A stretch of 64,000 nucleotides of DNA, from assembly GCA_964475985.1 (NCBI GenBank), contig CAYYYP010000004.1, forward strand, positions 58,002 to 122,001. Reading direction: 5' to 3'. The position numbers and the translations under genes were made by a program. The notes under the pieces are model-generated. The model did no database searches. It had not been told where the DNA came from and worked only from the letters and a program-made list of their open reading frames with translations. Positions 25,563-34,538 of the stretch are shown here, piece after piece. Position 1 is the first letter of the stretch, and each line of letters begins with the position of its first letter. The stretch comes from CAYYYP01 sp964475985. GTDB taxonomy: Bacteria > Bdellovibrionota > UBA1018 > CAYHWW01.

Positions 25563-26561
25563 TTATGATTGCGCGAACAATGCGAGTCGCAAAGCGGCCT
25601 CAAAGCTTGATGAGTCTGCTTGGTTTTTTCCGGCGATATCAAAGGCAACTCCGTGATCAACGGAAGTCCTCAAGAGAGGCAGGCCCAGGGTAATATTCAC
25701 TGAATTGCTGAAATCCAACAGCTTTACCGGAATCAAACCTTGGTCATGGTACAGCGCAATGACGGCGTCAAAGGGTGGCCTTTGCTTTGGGCCGGGCACG
25801 CGATTAAAGCGCGGGAAAAAACCATCACTGCTAAATGGGCCGTCTATAACTAAATTTGGGTATTCTTTAGCGAATGCTTTTTTAGCCTTGAGAATGGCGG
25901 GAGCGATGATTTCGATTTCTTCCCGGCCAAAGAGCCCTTTGTCTCCGCAATGAGGATTAAGTCCGAGGACGGCAAGGCGAGGCTTCTGTACTTTAAAAAT
26001 CTGCTTTAAACCATGCAAGGTGTTGGCAATGGTGTTTAGGATCCTCGTTTCAGTTATAGCCGTCGGTACTTTGGCGAGGGAAATATGGGTGGTCACTAAA
26101 CTTACACGCAAAAACGAATTTGCGAGCATCATCGTCTCTGGGCGCGACAATTTGTAGCCTTCTTTTTGACAAAGGTCTGCCAGCATATCGGTATGGCCGT
26201 TGTAATGAAATCCCCCAGCGTTAAGTGCGGTCTTGTCGATGGGGCCGGTGACCATTCCGCAGTACTTACCTTGGAGACATCCCCGGGCCGCCTGTTCAAT
26301 CGCAAGTCCACAATACTTCCCGGAAATGCGTGGGGTTAGTGGTCGAGAGGAATCCAGTGGCAACACCGAGATAATCTCAAGATTTTTGTATTTGAAGTTC
26401 TTTGGGAACCAATTTCTTTCGCCTAAAACCACGATCTTTTTATTTAAAAAACGCGGATTTTTTCTGAAAAACTTACGGAAACCTTTAGCTAAAATTTCCG
26501 GGCCAATTCCCCGTGGGTCCCCCACGGTGATGACAAGTGGAAGGTTATTTGGTTTTTGCAT
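25563..26561 (-). CDS. pdxA: 4-hydroxythreonine-4-phosphate dehydrogenase
   Basis: NAD-dependent step of the DXP-dependent vitamin B6 (pyridoxal phosphate) pathway. It is 332 aa. Motifs are GDPRGIGPEI at the N-terminus, GHTDML (metal/substrate His), LNPHCGDKGLFGREE, ALYHDQGLIPVKLL (metal His) and TSVDHGVAFDIAG. These are the diagnostic PdxA residues. ATG start at 26561 lies two bases after the surA stop. The surA-pdxA neighbourhood is also found in enterobacteria. Confidence 0.95.
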   Translation of the reverse strand: MQKPNNLPLVITVGDPRGIGPEILAKGFRKFFRKNPRFLNKKIVVLGERNWFPKNFKYKNLEIISVLPLDSSRPLTPRISGKYCGLAIEQAARGCLQGKYCGMVTGPIDKTALNAGGFHYNGHTDMLADLCQKEGYKLSRPETMMLANSFLRVSLVTTHISLAKVPTAITETRILNTIANTLHGLKQIFKVQKPRLAVLGLNPHCGDKGLFGREEIEIIAPAILKAKKAFAKEYPNLVIDGPFSSDGFFPRFNRVPGPKQRPPFDAVIALYHDQGLIPVKLLDFSNSVNITLGLPLLRTSVDHGVAFDIAGKNQADSSSFEAALRLALFAQS

Positions 26562-26563
26562 TT

Positions 26564-27517
26564 CTAAATTGGAGTATTGATTTGAATATGCGCGTTCGCC
26601 CGAATGCGTTCGATCCAGATTCGCAGCTGCTTCGTGTATTCCGCCTTTGCCAGGTCTTCACGAATGCGTTCTTTCTGGCGCTCAAACTGCGTTCCTTCCT
26701 TAACTTTGACATCAACTAATTTTACGATGTAAATGCGGTCCCCTGACTCAATGACATCCGAGAGTGAGCCGATGTGCATTTGGGCGAGCGAACTTTTAAT
26801 TGCCGGAAGAATTTGATCTGCATCCAGGAATCCCATGCCGCCGATTTGACCTAAATCTGGCTCATCGGAATTTCTTTTAGCGACCACATCAAATGCCTCG
26901 CCCTGGGAAATGCTTTGGTGCGCACGTTTTGCCACACCGAGGGCTGCCTCATTGGATTTGTAATTTCTTTTATGAATAACGATCATTTGAATGGAGTAGT
27001 CAAAACTTTTGGCGGACGTCTTGGCGAGTGTATTGTAAAAATGGTTTCGGATGTCATCATCGCTGATGTTCACGCGAATTCGAATTTCTTTGTCGAGAAG
27101 CATTTTTTTCTGAAGGCCCACCTTCATGATGCTGCGATAGTCCTGATAACGAAAACCCTTGGACCTCAGGAATTCATCCAGCTGTTCCCGAGATAAATGG
27201 TTGTTGTTCATGACTTCGCGGATTCGGGCATCGACTTCACCGTCCTCCACTTTGAAATTCTGCTCAATCAATTTTTCCATAACCAGGTAATCCATGGTGG
27301 CTTTTGCATCGGCCCCGACCTTGGAGATGCTTTCCGTCATGGAGTAAAGCGGATCGATTTCCCGGCGAAGGGAAAGGGTCTTCTGGAAGTTTTTGACTTC
27401 CGATAAGAGAATGATGTCGTTGTTCACGATGGCCGCGATCTTATCGACGAGGCCGCCATGGGCAAGAATCGATGAACTTAGGGACAGGGTTAAAAATAAA
27501 ATCAGGCTACGAAACAT
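26564..27517 (-). CDS. surA: periplasmic chaperone/peptidyl-prolyl isomerase SurA
   Basis: 317 aa. A signal peptide (FRSLILFLTLSLSSSILAHG) is followed by the SurA N-domain (LVDKIAAIVNNDIILLSEV, then EKLIEQNFKVEDGEVDARI). One parvulin domain follows (about 180-280), with GEAFDVVAKRNSDEPDLGQI and GGMGFLDADQILPAI. E. coli SurA has two parvulin domains; only one is present here, as in many delta-type SurA proteins. It delivers outer-membrane proteins to the BAM complex. It lies between ppiC and pdxA. Confidence 0.88.
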   Translation of the reverse strand: MFRSLILFLTLSLSSSILAHGGLVDKIAAIVNNDIILLSEVKNFQKTLSLRREIDPLYSMTESISKVGADAKATMDYLVMEKLIEQNFKVEDGEVDARIREVMNNNHLSREQLDEFLRSKGFRYQDYRSIMKVGLQKKMLLDKEIRIRVNISDDDIRNHFYNTLAKTSAKSFDYSIQMIVIHKRNYKSNEAALGVAKRAHQSISQGEAFDVVAKRNSDEPDLGQIGGMGFLDADQILPAIKSSLAQMHIGSLSDVIESGDRIYIVKLVDVKVKEGTQFERQKERIREDLAKAEYTKQLRIWIERIRANAHIQINTPI

Positions 27518-27587
27518 AGTGAGGCCACTATCGCTCTTAGAAGCTTGAGAAGCAATGCTTCACTTGGAACTGCGCTTCAATTTTCGT

Positions 27588-28490
27588 TCATTCTCGTGTT
27601 GCGCCGGCTCCACCGGGAACGCTAGTGGCAGCTTCATCGTTTTTCAGAAGGCCGTAATTCACATTAACGCTGCTTTTTTGCTTCAGCTCTGCAATATAGT
27701 GCTCAAAAATTTCCGTGCGCTTTTCATCAAAAATCATGCGTTTAAAGTAGGCTTTATCGATGTCTTTAAAGTCATGGATGCCTGTAAGCTTAACGATATG
27801 AAGCCCGAACTGAGTGCGAATAACAGGGCTTACGGCCCCTACTTTTTTAAGACCCACGGCCGTCTGGTAATAGGTCGGATCAAGTTTATCTTTAGGCTGG
27901 TAGTCGATATCGCCGCCATTCATGGCCGGCACACCTTCGGAATATGTCTTTGCGATTTCGGCAAAGGGGCGTTCCCCCTTTTTTAGCTCAGCCTCTGCGG
28001 TTTTGATTTTTTCAAATGCGACTTTCTCCTGAGCTTTATTGGCATCGGGACGCAACTGCACAAAAATATGGGAAGTACGAACTTCCGGATTCTTTTGGTA
28101 AAATGCCTCTAGTTCCTTGTCCGAGATCTGAATGTTTTCAAATTTCGATCCTAACTTTTTATCTAATAAGGAATGATAAAGCACCGTCTCAATGCGATCC
28201 CTAACTTCCGGATCCTTATCAATGCCCAGTTTTTTGGCTTCCTGGATCGCAAGTTCGCGATTTACCATTTCATCCAAAACATTTTTGCGAGTTGGCGCTT
28301 TAAAACGAAAGAAACGCAGGCTCTCTTTATACTTCGCTTCAAAGTCGGCCGTGGAAATCACGGCGTCATTTATTTTTGCAAGTTCATGGGCCGGAGGGTT
28401 CGCTGCGAATGAAACGGATGAAATGCACAACCCCCATAGGCTCATCTTAAGACCAGCGCCCAAGAAAGTAGATTTATCAGAAAAATGCAT
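27588..28490 (-). CDS. parvulin-type peptidyl-prolyl isomerase (PpiC/PrsA-like)
   Basis: 300 aa. It starts with a signal sequence (LKMSLWGLCISSVSFAANPP). A helical N-domain follows (RKNVLDEMVNRELAIQEAKK), then one parvulin domain (about 145-240: RTSHIFVQLRPDANKAQEK, PFAEIAKTYSEGVPAMNGGD, SPVIRTQFGLHIVKLTGI) and a C-terminal helix. This is a second periplasmic folding factor beside SurA. The frame extends upstream to 28568, but ATG 28490 has a strong GGAGGAC and opens the signal peptide. It is directly downstream of mfd. Confidence 0.9.
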   Translation of the reverse strand: MHFSDKSTFLGAGLKMSLWGLCISSVSFAANPPAHELAKINDAVISTADFEAKYKESLRFFRFKAPTRKNVLDEMVNRELAIQEAKKLGIDKDPEVRDRIETVLYHSLLDKKLGSKFENIQISDKELEAFYQKNPEVRTSHIFVQLRPDANKAQEKVAFEKIKTAEAELKKGERPFAEIAKTYSEGVPAMNGGDIDYQPKDKLDPTYYQTAVGLKKVGAVSPVIRTQFGLHIVKLTGIHDFKDIDKAYFKRMIFDEKRTEIFEHYIAELKQKSSVNVNYGLLKNDEAATSVPGGAGATRE

Positions 28491-28548
28491 TTGTCCTCCA
28501 CTCCATCGATAACCCGTTGAAAAAAGCCCCAATACTATAAAGTTAACA

Positions 28549-31500
28549 TCAAGTATTTTTGTTTGCAATTCGCGTCAGGGCGCCATGCAAGGTTTGGTAG
28601 AGGACGACCATGCTATTTGACCCAAACGAAAAGATAATTTTTTTACCAGCGCTGGTTGAGATGGGGATGCGAGCGGGTATCGAAAGGAAGCCTTGCCGCA
28701 GAGCGTCGAGAATAAGGTCGGTATTTAGATTTTTTGCTTGGGACAAATCCAGGCTCACGCGCTCGGGACCTTGGGTCAGCTGGCAAATATGGAAATGTCG
28801 AAGAATGAGCTTTAGGCGAATAAGCCAAAGGAGATTTTCAACCTCTTCTGGGAGTTTTCCAAAACGGTCTTGAATTTCATCCTGCAGCGCATCAATGGCG
28901 GTGGACTCCCTCACTTCAGAAAGGCGACGGTAAAGGATGAGCCTTTGGTGCAGATCAGGAATGTAGGATTCAGGAATCAAGGTGGGGAATAGAACTTTGA
29001 TTTCTGGATCAAACAAATCTTCGGGGGTTTCGCCCTTTGCTTCCAAAATGGCGTTTTCAAGGAGTTGAAGGTACATTTCGTAACCCACCGCATGGACATG
29101 GCCAGATTGAGAGCCGCCTAAAACGTCTCCCCCGCCCCGGAGCTCAAGGTCGTGGGAAGCGATTTTGAAACCAGAACCTAAGTCGGAATAACGTTGCATC
29201 AATTCCAAGCGTTGCTCTGCCTCAGTGGATAAGCCGATGGTCTGCGCATGATCCGGCAAAAGCAGATAACAAAAGGCTTTGAGGTTAGAGCGCCCAATCC
29301 GCCCTCTCAACTGATAAAGTTGAGCAAGGCCAAAGCGATCGGCCCGGTGAATAATCATGGTATTTGCCGTTGGCACATCCAGGCCTGACTCAATAATGGT
29401 GGAAGAAACCAGCACATCATACTGTTTGTCGAAAAACGCGAGCATTCGTTCTTCCAGGGCTTTCTCCCCCATTTGCGCGTGGGCCACCAGCACCCGTGCG
29501 GATGGAACGGCTTTTCGCAACTGGGTTGCCATTTCTTCAATGGACTGAACCCGATTATAAACAAAAAACACTTGCCCTCCTCGCTCCATTTCCAGCGAGA
29601 TCGCCTGGGCAATAAGAGCAAGATCAAAACGTGCGACAAAAGTTTTAATGTTCTGCCGACTCGTAGGCGGCGTATTGATGATGGAAAGATCTCTTAAGCC
29701 CAATAATGACATTTGCAAGGTTCGGGGTATGGGCGTTGCCGTTAGGGTGAGCGCATCGGTATTGCGCTTCAGGTTTTTAAGCTTTTCTTTGTGCTCCACA
29801 CCAAAGCGATGCTCTTCATCAATGATGAGCAGACCTAAATCATTGAACTCGACATCTTTAGAAAGTAGCCGATGGGTGCCAATGACAATATCAAGCTTCC
29901 CAACTTTAAGTCGCTCCAAGGCGTCTTTGATCTCGCCACGGGTTTTGAACCTCGACAACGAATCAACGGAAACGGGAAACTCTTTGAAGCGGTCAGCAAA
30001 GGTGCGTTCATGTTGAAACGCAAGAATCGTTGTCGGAACTAAAACGGCTACTTGTTTGCCTTCACTTACGGCGATGTAAGCCGCTCGCATGGCAACTTCC
30101 GTTTTTCCGTATCCGACATCTCCGCAAACTAAGCGGTCCATAATTTTGGTATCCGCCATGTCCCGAGCGATATCTTGGATTGCCGATAACTGGTCGGCCG
30201 TTTCGACATAGGGAAATTTTGAAGCAAAGGCCTCCACATCTTCTGCGGCCGGATGAAAAGAAAAACCGTGACGAGCCTTACGGTCAGCATAAAGTTTCAA
30301 TAAATCGAACGCCACGGCGCGCAAGGATTTACCCACGCGTTCCTTTGCTTTTTCAAAACGCCCGGAACCTAGCGTGTCAAGCGTAGGTTCCGCATCCTCG
30401 TGGCTGTATTTTTGCACCGTGTCCAAGCGATAAATCGGCAGATAAAGTTTATCTCCGCCGGCATATTCCAAGAGAAGAAACTCCTCTTTTTTTGCTTCAA
30501 TTTTTGCAAGCCCCAAATAACGCCCGATGCCATGGGTTTCGTGGACAATAAAATCGCCGATCACTAGCTCTTCAAACGAGGAGAAAAACGCCTTCTTCTT
30601 TGATGCCTTTGTTGGTTTTGCCGAAGCGGATGGGCTCTTAGTTCCTAAAAGTTCCCACGCCGGTAGAACGACTTTGCCGTCATCTTTGCAAACGAAGCCA
30701 GCTTCATATTCAGAGAGAATGATTTGCGCTGGGTTAGGCAGTTCATTTTCTACTAAAAAATGACGCAGATGCTCTGCCTGCGACGGGGATGCAGCCGAAA
30801 TGATCACCGATTCCGCAGTCGAATTTTTAAGCAGCGTTTTTTTTCCATCCAAGGTTAGCGATAGGGTTTCTTCAAAGGATAGCGAAATCTGGGGAGTCAG
30901 CAGATTGCTGGTAGAAGCCAGCGGATTGATGCGAAGAAAAGCTCGGGCCTGCCAAGCCGAGAAACTGGACGGTGAAAGGAGAAACCAAGAAGGTTCAGGC
31001 GCGATGCGAGATTTTCCGAGCGCCGCATCAAATTCTTTTTCGAGCTCTCGTTTCATTTCACTAAGTCTTGCCTCAGTCCCGAGTTCGTCCGAAAAAATGA
31101 CCTGGAGATTGTCAAAATAATTCAACGCAGGAACAGTTGTTCCGCAAAAGAACGGAGTCAATGGCTCCATTGCAATATCGTTTGAGCCTTCCCTCAGACG
31201 GTCAAACAAGTTGTCCCGTTGTTTTTTCGGGATGCCACGCTCATCACAGAAGAGTTTTACCTTTGACCTCGCATGATCTAGGGACGCCGCATCAAGGCTT
31301 ACGGAAAAACACGGGATAATTTTAAATTCGTGATTGTCCTTGAGAATATCCACCTCATTCAGGGTGCGTTGCGTTTGTGGATCAAAGAACTTTAGCGATT
31401 GAATTTCTGTGTCAAAAAACTCGATGCGGGCCGGAAATTCATGGAAAGCCGAAAAAACATCAAGAATGTATCCGCGAGAAGCAAAAGTACCGGGACCGTC

Positions 31501-31998
31501 AACTAGCGGTGATCGACTGTAGCCCATAAGGATGAGTTGTCGTTCAAGCGTTTCGAGGGACATTTCAGGATTTTTTTCCGGATGTGCCAAAGATAGGGCA
31601 ATTTGGCGTTTTAACGCTAGGTTCACGGCCGGTTCCGGGAAGGAAAGGGCCTCAAGACTAGCTAAAAACACTGAAGGCCCAACGGAACGACCGGGAAACG
31701 CTGCTTGGTAAAGAATTTTTTTTCGTTCAATGACGGTCGCCGGATCATTGGGAATCGCAGAATAGGGCGAGAAATCCATCGCCGGTAATACCTGGGCCGT
31801 GATGCCGAACAACTGTAAGTCTTGCTTAAAACGTTGCGCTTGGAATTCATGCGGGAGAATGATCAAGGTACGGCCTTTGGCACCGGGACTATGAAGTGCG
31901 CGGGAAAATACATAGGCTCGCGCGGCATCGGGAAGCGCACTCAACGAAATTTGTTGCTCTGCAGAGAGACGATCCCAAATTGTCGCATCGTAGGTCAT
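28549..31998 (-). CDS. mfd: transcription-repair coupling factor
   Basis: DNA translocase that removes RNA polymerase stalled at lesions and recruits UvrA. It is 1149 aa from this start. The UvrB-like N-terminal modules contain ILPHEFQAQRFKQDLQLFG. The RNA-polymerase-interacting domain has GDFIVHETHGIGRYLGL. The helicase has GDVGYGKTEVAMRAAY (Walker A, about residue 627), IIDEEHRFGV, LTLTATPIPRTLQMSL, IIESGLDVPTANTMII and QLYQLRGRIGRS. The frame is open to 32142, but those 48 extra codons have no Mfd similarity, so ATG 31998 is chosen. It is divergent from the first nuo cluster. Confidence 0.96.
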   Translation of the reverse strand: MTYDATIWDRLSAEQQISLSALPDAARAYVFSRALHSPGAKGRTLIILPHEFQAQRFKQDLQLFGITAQVLPAMDFSPYSAIPNDPATVIERKKILYQAAFPGRSVGPSVFLASLEALSFPEPAVNLALKRQIALSLAHPEKNPEMSLETLERQLILMGYSRSPLVDGPGTFASRGYILDVFSAFHEFPARIEFFDTEIQSLKFFDPQTQRTLNEVDILKDNHEFKIIPCFSVSLDAASLDHARSKVKLFCDERGIPKKQRDNLFDRLREGSNDIAMEPLTPFFCGTTVPALNYFDNLQVIFSDELGTEARLSEMKRELEKEFDAALGKSRIAPEPSWFLLSPSSFSAWQARAFLRINPLASTSNLLTPQISLSFEETLSLTLDGKKTLLKNSTAESVIISAASPSQAEHLRHFLVENELPNPAQIILSEYEAGFVCKDDGKVVLPAWELLGTKSPSASAKPTKASKKKAFFSSFEELVIGDFIVHETHGIGRYLGLAKIEAKKEEFLLLEYAGGDKLYLPIYRLDTVQKYSHEDAEPTLDTLGSGRFEKAKERVGKSLRAVAFDLLKLYADRKARHGFSFHPAAEDVEAFASKFPYVETADQLSAIQDIARDMADTKIMDRLVCGDVGYGKTEVAMRAAYIAVSEGKQVAVLVPTTILAFQHERTFADRFKEFPVSVDSLSRFKTRGEIKDALERLKVGKLDIVIGTHRLLSKDVEFNDLGLLIIDEEHRFGVEHKEKLKNLKRNTDALTLTATPIPRTLQMSLLGLRDLSIINTPPTSRQNIKTFVARFDLALIAQAISLEMERGGQVFFVYNRVQSIEEMATQLRKAVPSARVLVAHAQMGEKALEERMLAFFDKQYDVLVSSTIIESGLDVPTANTMIIHRADRFGLAQLYQLRGRIGRSNLKAFCYLLLPDHAQTIGLSTEAEQRLELMQRYSDLGSGFKIASHDLELRGGGDVLGGSQSGHVHAVGYEMYLQLLENAILEAKGETPEDLFDPEIKVLFPTLIPESYIPDLHQRLILYRRLSEVRESTAIDALQDEIQDRFGKLPEEVENLLWLIRLKLILRHFHICQLTQGPERVSLDLSQAKNLNTDLILDALRQGFLSIPARIPISTSAGKKIIFSFGSNSMVVLYQTLHGALTRIANKNT

Positions 31999-32077
31999 GC
32001 TTGCATTTACCGTCAGCAACAGCTTTTTGGCTATGACTGCGAGTGCGCCTCGCAATATTTTTAGCGCACATGACTTA

Positions 32078-32107
32078 TGGACTTTTATCCTTTGCGAACG
32101 ATACACT
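32078..32107 (+). promoter_or_regulatory. possible promoter of the first nuo cluster
   Basis: TGGACT (32078-32083) and TACACT (32102-32107) are separated by 18 bases; each matches the sigma-70 consensus at four of six positions. They lie in the 131-base region between the divergent mfd and nuoA-like starts. The call is weak and depends on the chosen start at 32130. Confidence 0.25.
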
Positions 32108-32129
32108 AGGGCACAGGGGTAAGTTTTTC

Positions 32130-32507
32130 GTGCACCAAGCATTGATCCAATTCACTGACGGATACGTCATTTACTTTTTCGTCCTCCTGATGGCATTGGT
32201 TTTTTCTGCTGCGACATTGGCCTTAAACCATTTTTTAGCACCGAAGAAACCTGAACGCGCATCGGTAGGCACGGAAACGAGCGCGACTTTACCGGTCGAA
32301 ATCTCTTACCCTCATACAAGCTTTCGGATCCTGTTCAATACGCTGAATCTTTCGCTGATTCTGGTCCTGCTGATTCCCGTGAGCATTCATTTCAAGCAGC
32401 AAAATGTATTACCCAGGGCGGTGTTTTTATTCTTCGTCTTCGTGATCATTGGATTGTGTTTTGCTTACCTCTCCCAAAGAGTACGGCAGAGTTGGAGGCA
32501 GGGATGA
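32130..32507 (+). CDS. divergent complex I subunit, NuoA-like
   Basis: About 125 aa with three membrane helices (YVIYFFVLLMALVFSAATLA, ILFNTLNLSLILVLLIPVSI and AVFLFFVFVIIGLCFAYL), the NuoA topology, and in the NuoA position of an A-B-C-D-H-I-J-K-L-M-N gene set. The conserved NuoA loop 'Y-E-C-G' and the acidic residues of helix 2 are absent; compare YECGVPP and LLFDVETVFFYPW in the canonical copy at 41803. The frame is open from GTG 32043. GTG 32130 is chosen because AGGGGTAAG lies just upstream and it places helix 1 at the usual distance. On its own the identification would be weak; context carries it. Confidence 0.6.
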   Translation: MHQALIQFTDGYVIYFFVLLMALVFSAATLALNHFLAPKKPERASVGTETSATLPVEISYPHTSFRILFNTLNLSLILVLLIPVSIHFKQQNVLPRAVFLFFVFVIIGLCFAYLSQRVRQSWRQG

Positions 32508-32986
32508 GCTTGTATCGAAGTTTACCTCCGAATTTTATTTTCTCCAAAATGGACGATCTCTTCACCCACGTCCGTTCCCATGGCTTTTTCCCCTACCTTG
32601 CCGACCTTTCCTGTTGCGGCGTAGAAATGCGTCAGGCTTTTTCCAGCCGGTATGACTTGCAACGTTTCGGGGCAAATCTTCAAATTAGTCCAAATCAAGC
32701 TGACGTGTTGATTGTCGCGGGAACGATTACTCACAAAATGGTGCCGTTATTGAAACAAGCATATGACGAGATGCCAGGACCAAAATCGGTTATGGCCATC
32801 GGAGGTTGTGCAATCGCCGGCGGCCCCTTTGATGGCAAACGATCCTATTCCAGCGTGAGCGGTTTGGACCTGCTGGTTCCCGTCGATGTTTTGGTTCCCG
32901 GTTGCCCGCCCCGGCCGGAAGCGGTCTTGCACGGAGTAATGTTACTCCAGGAAAAAATGAAACAAAAAGGACACTTCGTGAAATGA
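32504..32986 (+). CDS. divergent complex I subunit, NuoB-like
   Basis: 160 aa. It keeps the four cysteines that bind cluster N2: the Cys-Cys pair in LSCCGVEM, one in GGCAIAGG and one in PGCPPRPE. It also has PNQADVLIVAGTITHKM. It is clearly homologous to the canonical NuoB at 42206 but diverged outside these motifs. Because the N2 ligands are intact, it should still carry a [4Fe-4S] cluster. The ATG overlaps the nuoA-like stop (ATGA) and is preceded by GGAGG. The longer open frame from 32456 is not used. Confidence 0.85.
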   Translation: MSLYRSLPPNFIFSKMDDLFTHVRSHGFFPYLADLSCCGVEMRQAFSSRYDLQRFGANLQISPNQADVLIVAGTITHKMVPLLKQAYDEMPGPKSVMAIGGCAIAGGPFDGKRSYSSVSGLDLLVPVDVLVPGCPPRPEAVLHGVMLLQEKMKQKGHFVK

Positions 32987-33444
32987 CGTCATGGCAAAGC
33001 GGAGAGGTTCAAAAATTTGAGGAAGTCCTGCCCGAAGAAATGGTCTCTCGGGCACGAGCCTTTGCCGCTAAGGGATTTGTTTTGGAAACCATGTGGTGTT
33101 CGCAAAATAACCACGGTTCCTTTCAGGTTTTTTACGTTTTTCAGAAAACAGAAGAACCCGTCTCGGAGGCATTTGGCTTTCTGATCAGCGTTCCTTCCGA
33201 CGCCAAGGGTGTACCTTCGCTTACCGACGCATTTCAAACCGCACAAATTTTAGAAGACGAAATCACGGAATTTTTTGGATTGAATTTCTTATCTACTCAG
33301 AAAAAAGAGATTCCTATATCCGGTAGGTTTTTGCCCGAAGGTTGGCCAGGCTTTCCCCTGCGGAAAGAATACCGTCCGCCGGATGAATTCAACGGCGTGG
33401 AACATCTCAGGTTAAGGAGCCAAAAAAAGCATGAGCGAAATTAG
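32983..33444 (+). CDS. divergent complex I subunit, NuoC-like
   Basis: 153 aa, soluble. The C-terminal family signature is degenerate but traceable: DEITEFFGLNF corresponds to 'E-R-E-x-x-D-x-x-G-I-x-F', and PEGWPGFPLRKEY to 'x-G-x-P-x-R-K-D-Y'. The N-terminal half resembles the usual NuoC (30 kDa) fold only loosely. The ATG overlaps the nuoB-like stop (ATGA). It would bridge the NuoD-like and NuoI-like subunits in the hydrophilic arm. Confidence 0.7.
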   Translation: MTSWQSGEVQKFEEVLPEEMVSRARAFAAKGFVLETMWCSQNNHGSFQVFYVFQKTEEPVSEAFGFLISVPSDAKGVPSLTDAFQTAQILEDEITEFFGLNFLSTQKKEIPISGRFLPEGWPGFPLRKEYRPPDEFNGVEHLRLRSQKKHERN

Positions 33445-33464
33445 AGTTTATCTCCTCCTCGATC

Positions 33465-34538
33465 ATGACGACTGCATTACAGCCCAAGGGGGACGGTTTT
33501 GAGATGAGCCCCATGGTTTTAAATGCGAACCCAAAAACCTCTCGCCACCAACAGATTGAAGAGCAGGCGCCTTCCGTAGTCGGACCGATGCTCATAAATT
33601 ATTCCACGGACGGGCAGCGAGCATTTCATTCCAAGTTGAAATATGGATACGCCCACCGCGGCGTTGAAAAAATGTGTGAGCAAATGAATTGGGTGCAGAT
33701 TCCCCCGATTTTGGAACGAGTGGATTACCTTGCGCCCTCCCATATCGTGTTTCCTTTCCTGCTCTGCGTAGAAAAGCTTGCAGGTTTTTCGGTCTCTCAA
33801 CGAGCTAAGCGGGTACGAGAGATTGTCCTCATCCTGGATCGGATTTCCAATCACCTTTATTACTTTTCCAACTTGAGCCGCTCGGTTGAATTTTCATTTG
33901 GCGATCAGGGCTTTCTGCGAGCACGGGAAAGGGTATGTGATTTTTTGGAAATGTTTTCCGGAGCTCGGCAACTGCATGGTGGCCTTTGTATCGGCGGCGT
34001 TACCTATGACGTCTCCGAAGGTTTTTTAGAGACGTTAGTGCATGGCGCCCAAGAGCTGGCGAAAATGGTGCTGGATTTGAAATCCACCTTCCTGAAGAAT
34101 TTCGTGGTCGAAGAACGACTGAGAGGTAAAGGCAAGCTTTCTCCAGGGATCGCCCATAGCCTAGGAATCTCGGACCCCAGAAACGAAGGGGACGCTCTAG
34201 ACCGCGCCAGCTTTCGTTTTTTAGAATTGGAAAGCGCATTACAAGCTTTGGTAACGTTGTCTGCCCGCGTCCCATTAGGAGACTATAAAGTTAAATTTGA
34301 TATGCTTAATTTCTCGCTAAAAAACGGGGATTTCGCATATTTTTGGTACGAGGGCGCCCGTGGCCGAGTTGCCGTTTGCCTGGAATCGGCCGGCAACAAA
34401 CCCTGGCGACTGAAAATCAAGCCGGCCGGACTTGAGTTGATTTCGGCAATACCGACCGTGCTCGAAGGCGCAGATGTTTCGGACCTTGCACCGATCCTCG
34501 CTTCCTTTGATCTACTTCCTTCAGAGGTGGACCGATGA
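33465..34538 (+). CDS. divergent complex I subunit, NuoD-like (quinone-ligand His replaced)
   Basis: 357 aa, homologous to the 49-kDa subunit. Aligned by eye to the canonical copy at 43253: GYLHRAMEK becomes GYAHRGVEK; 'D-R-L-N-Y' becomes ERVDY, so the quinone Tyr is kept. The loop HPSTHG becomes NYSTDG, so both His are lost, including the quinone-binding one, which becomes Asp49. About ten residues are missing between these segments. The C-terminal 'G-E-L-D-R' becomes SEVDR. There are no CxxC pairs, so it is not a NiFe-hydrogenase. A second start at ATG 33504, with GGGGGA upstream, is possible. Confidence 0.8.
   Translation: MTTALQPKGDGFEMSPMVLNANPKTSRHQQIEEQAPSVVGPMLINYSTDGQRAFHSKLKYGYAHRGVEKMCEQMNWVQIPPILERVDYLAPSHIVFPFLLCVEKLAGFSVSQRAKRVREIVLILDRISNHLYYFSNLSRSVEFSFGDQGFLRARERVCDFLEMFSGARQLHGGLCIGGVTYDVSEGFLETLVHGAQELAKMVLDLKSTFLKNFVVEERLRGKGKLSPGIAHSLGISDPRNEGDALDRASFRFLELESALQALVTLSARVPLGDYKVKFDMLNFSLKNGDFAYFWYEGARGRVAVCLESAGNKPWRLKIKPAGLELISAIPTVLEGADVSDLAPILASFDLLPSEVDR

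Noticed and set aside
31999..32142. Longer Mfd start upstream of 31998
   Set aside because: The extra 48 residues have no similarity to Mfd and would overlap the nuoA-like start region.
33465..34538. Loss of both quinone ligands (His and Tyr) in the NuoD-like protein
   Set aside because: Counting from the His shows that the quinone Tyr corresponds to the Tyr of 'D-R-L-N-Y', which is kept as ERVDY; only the His is lost.
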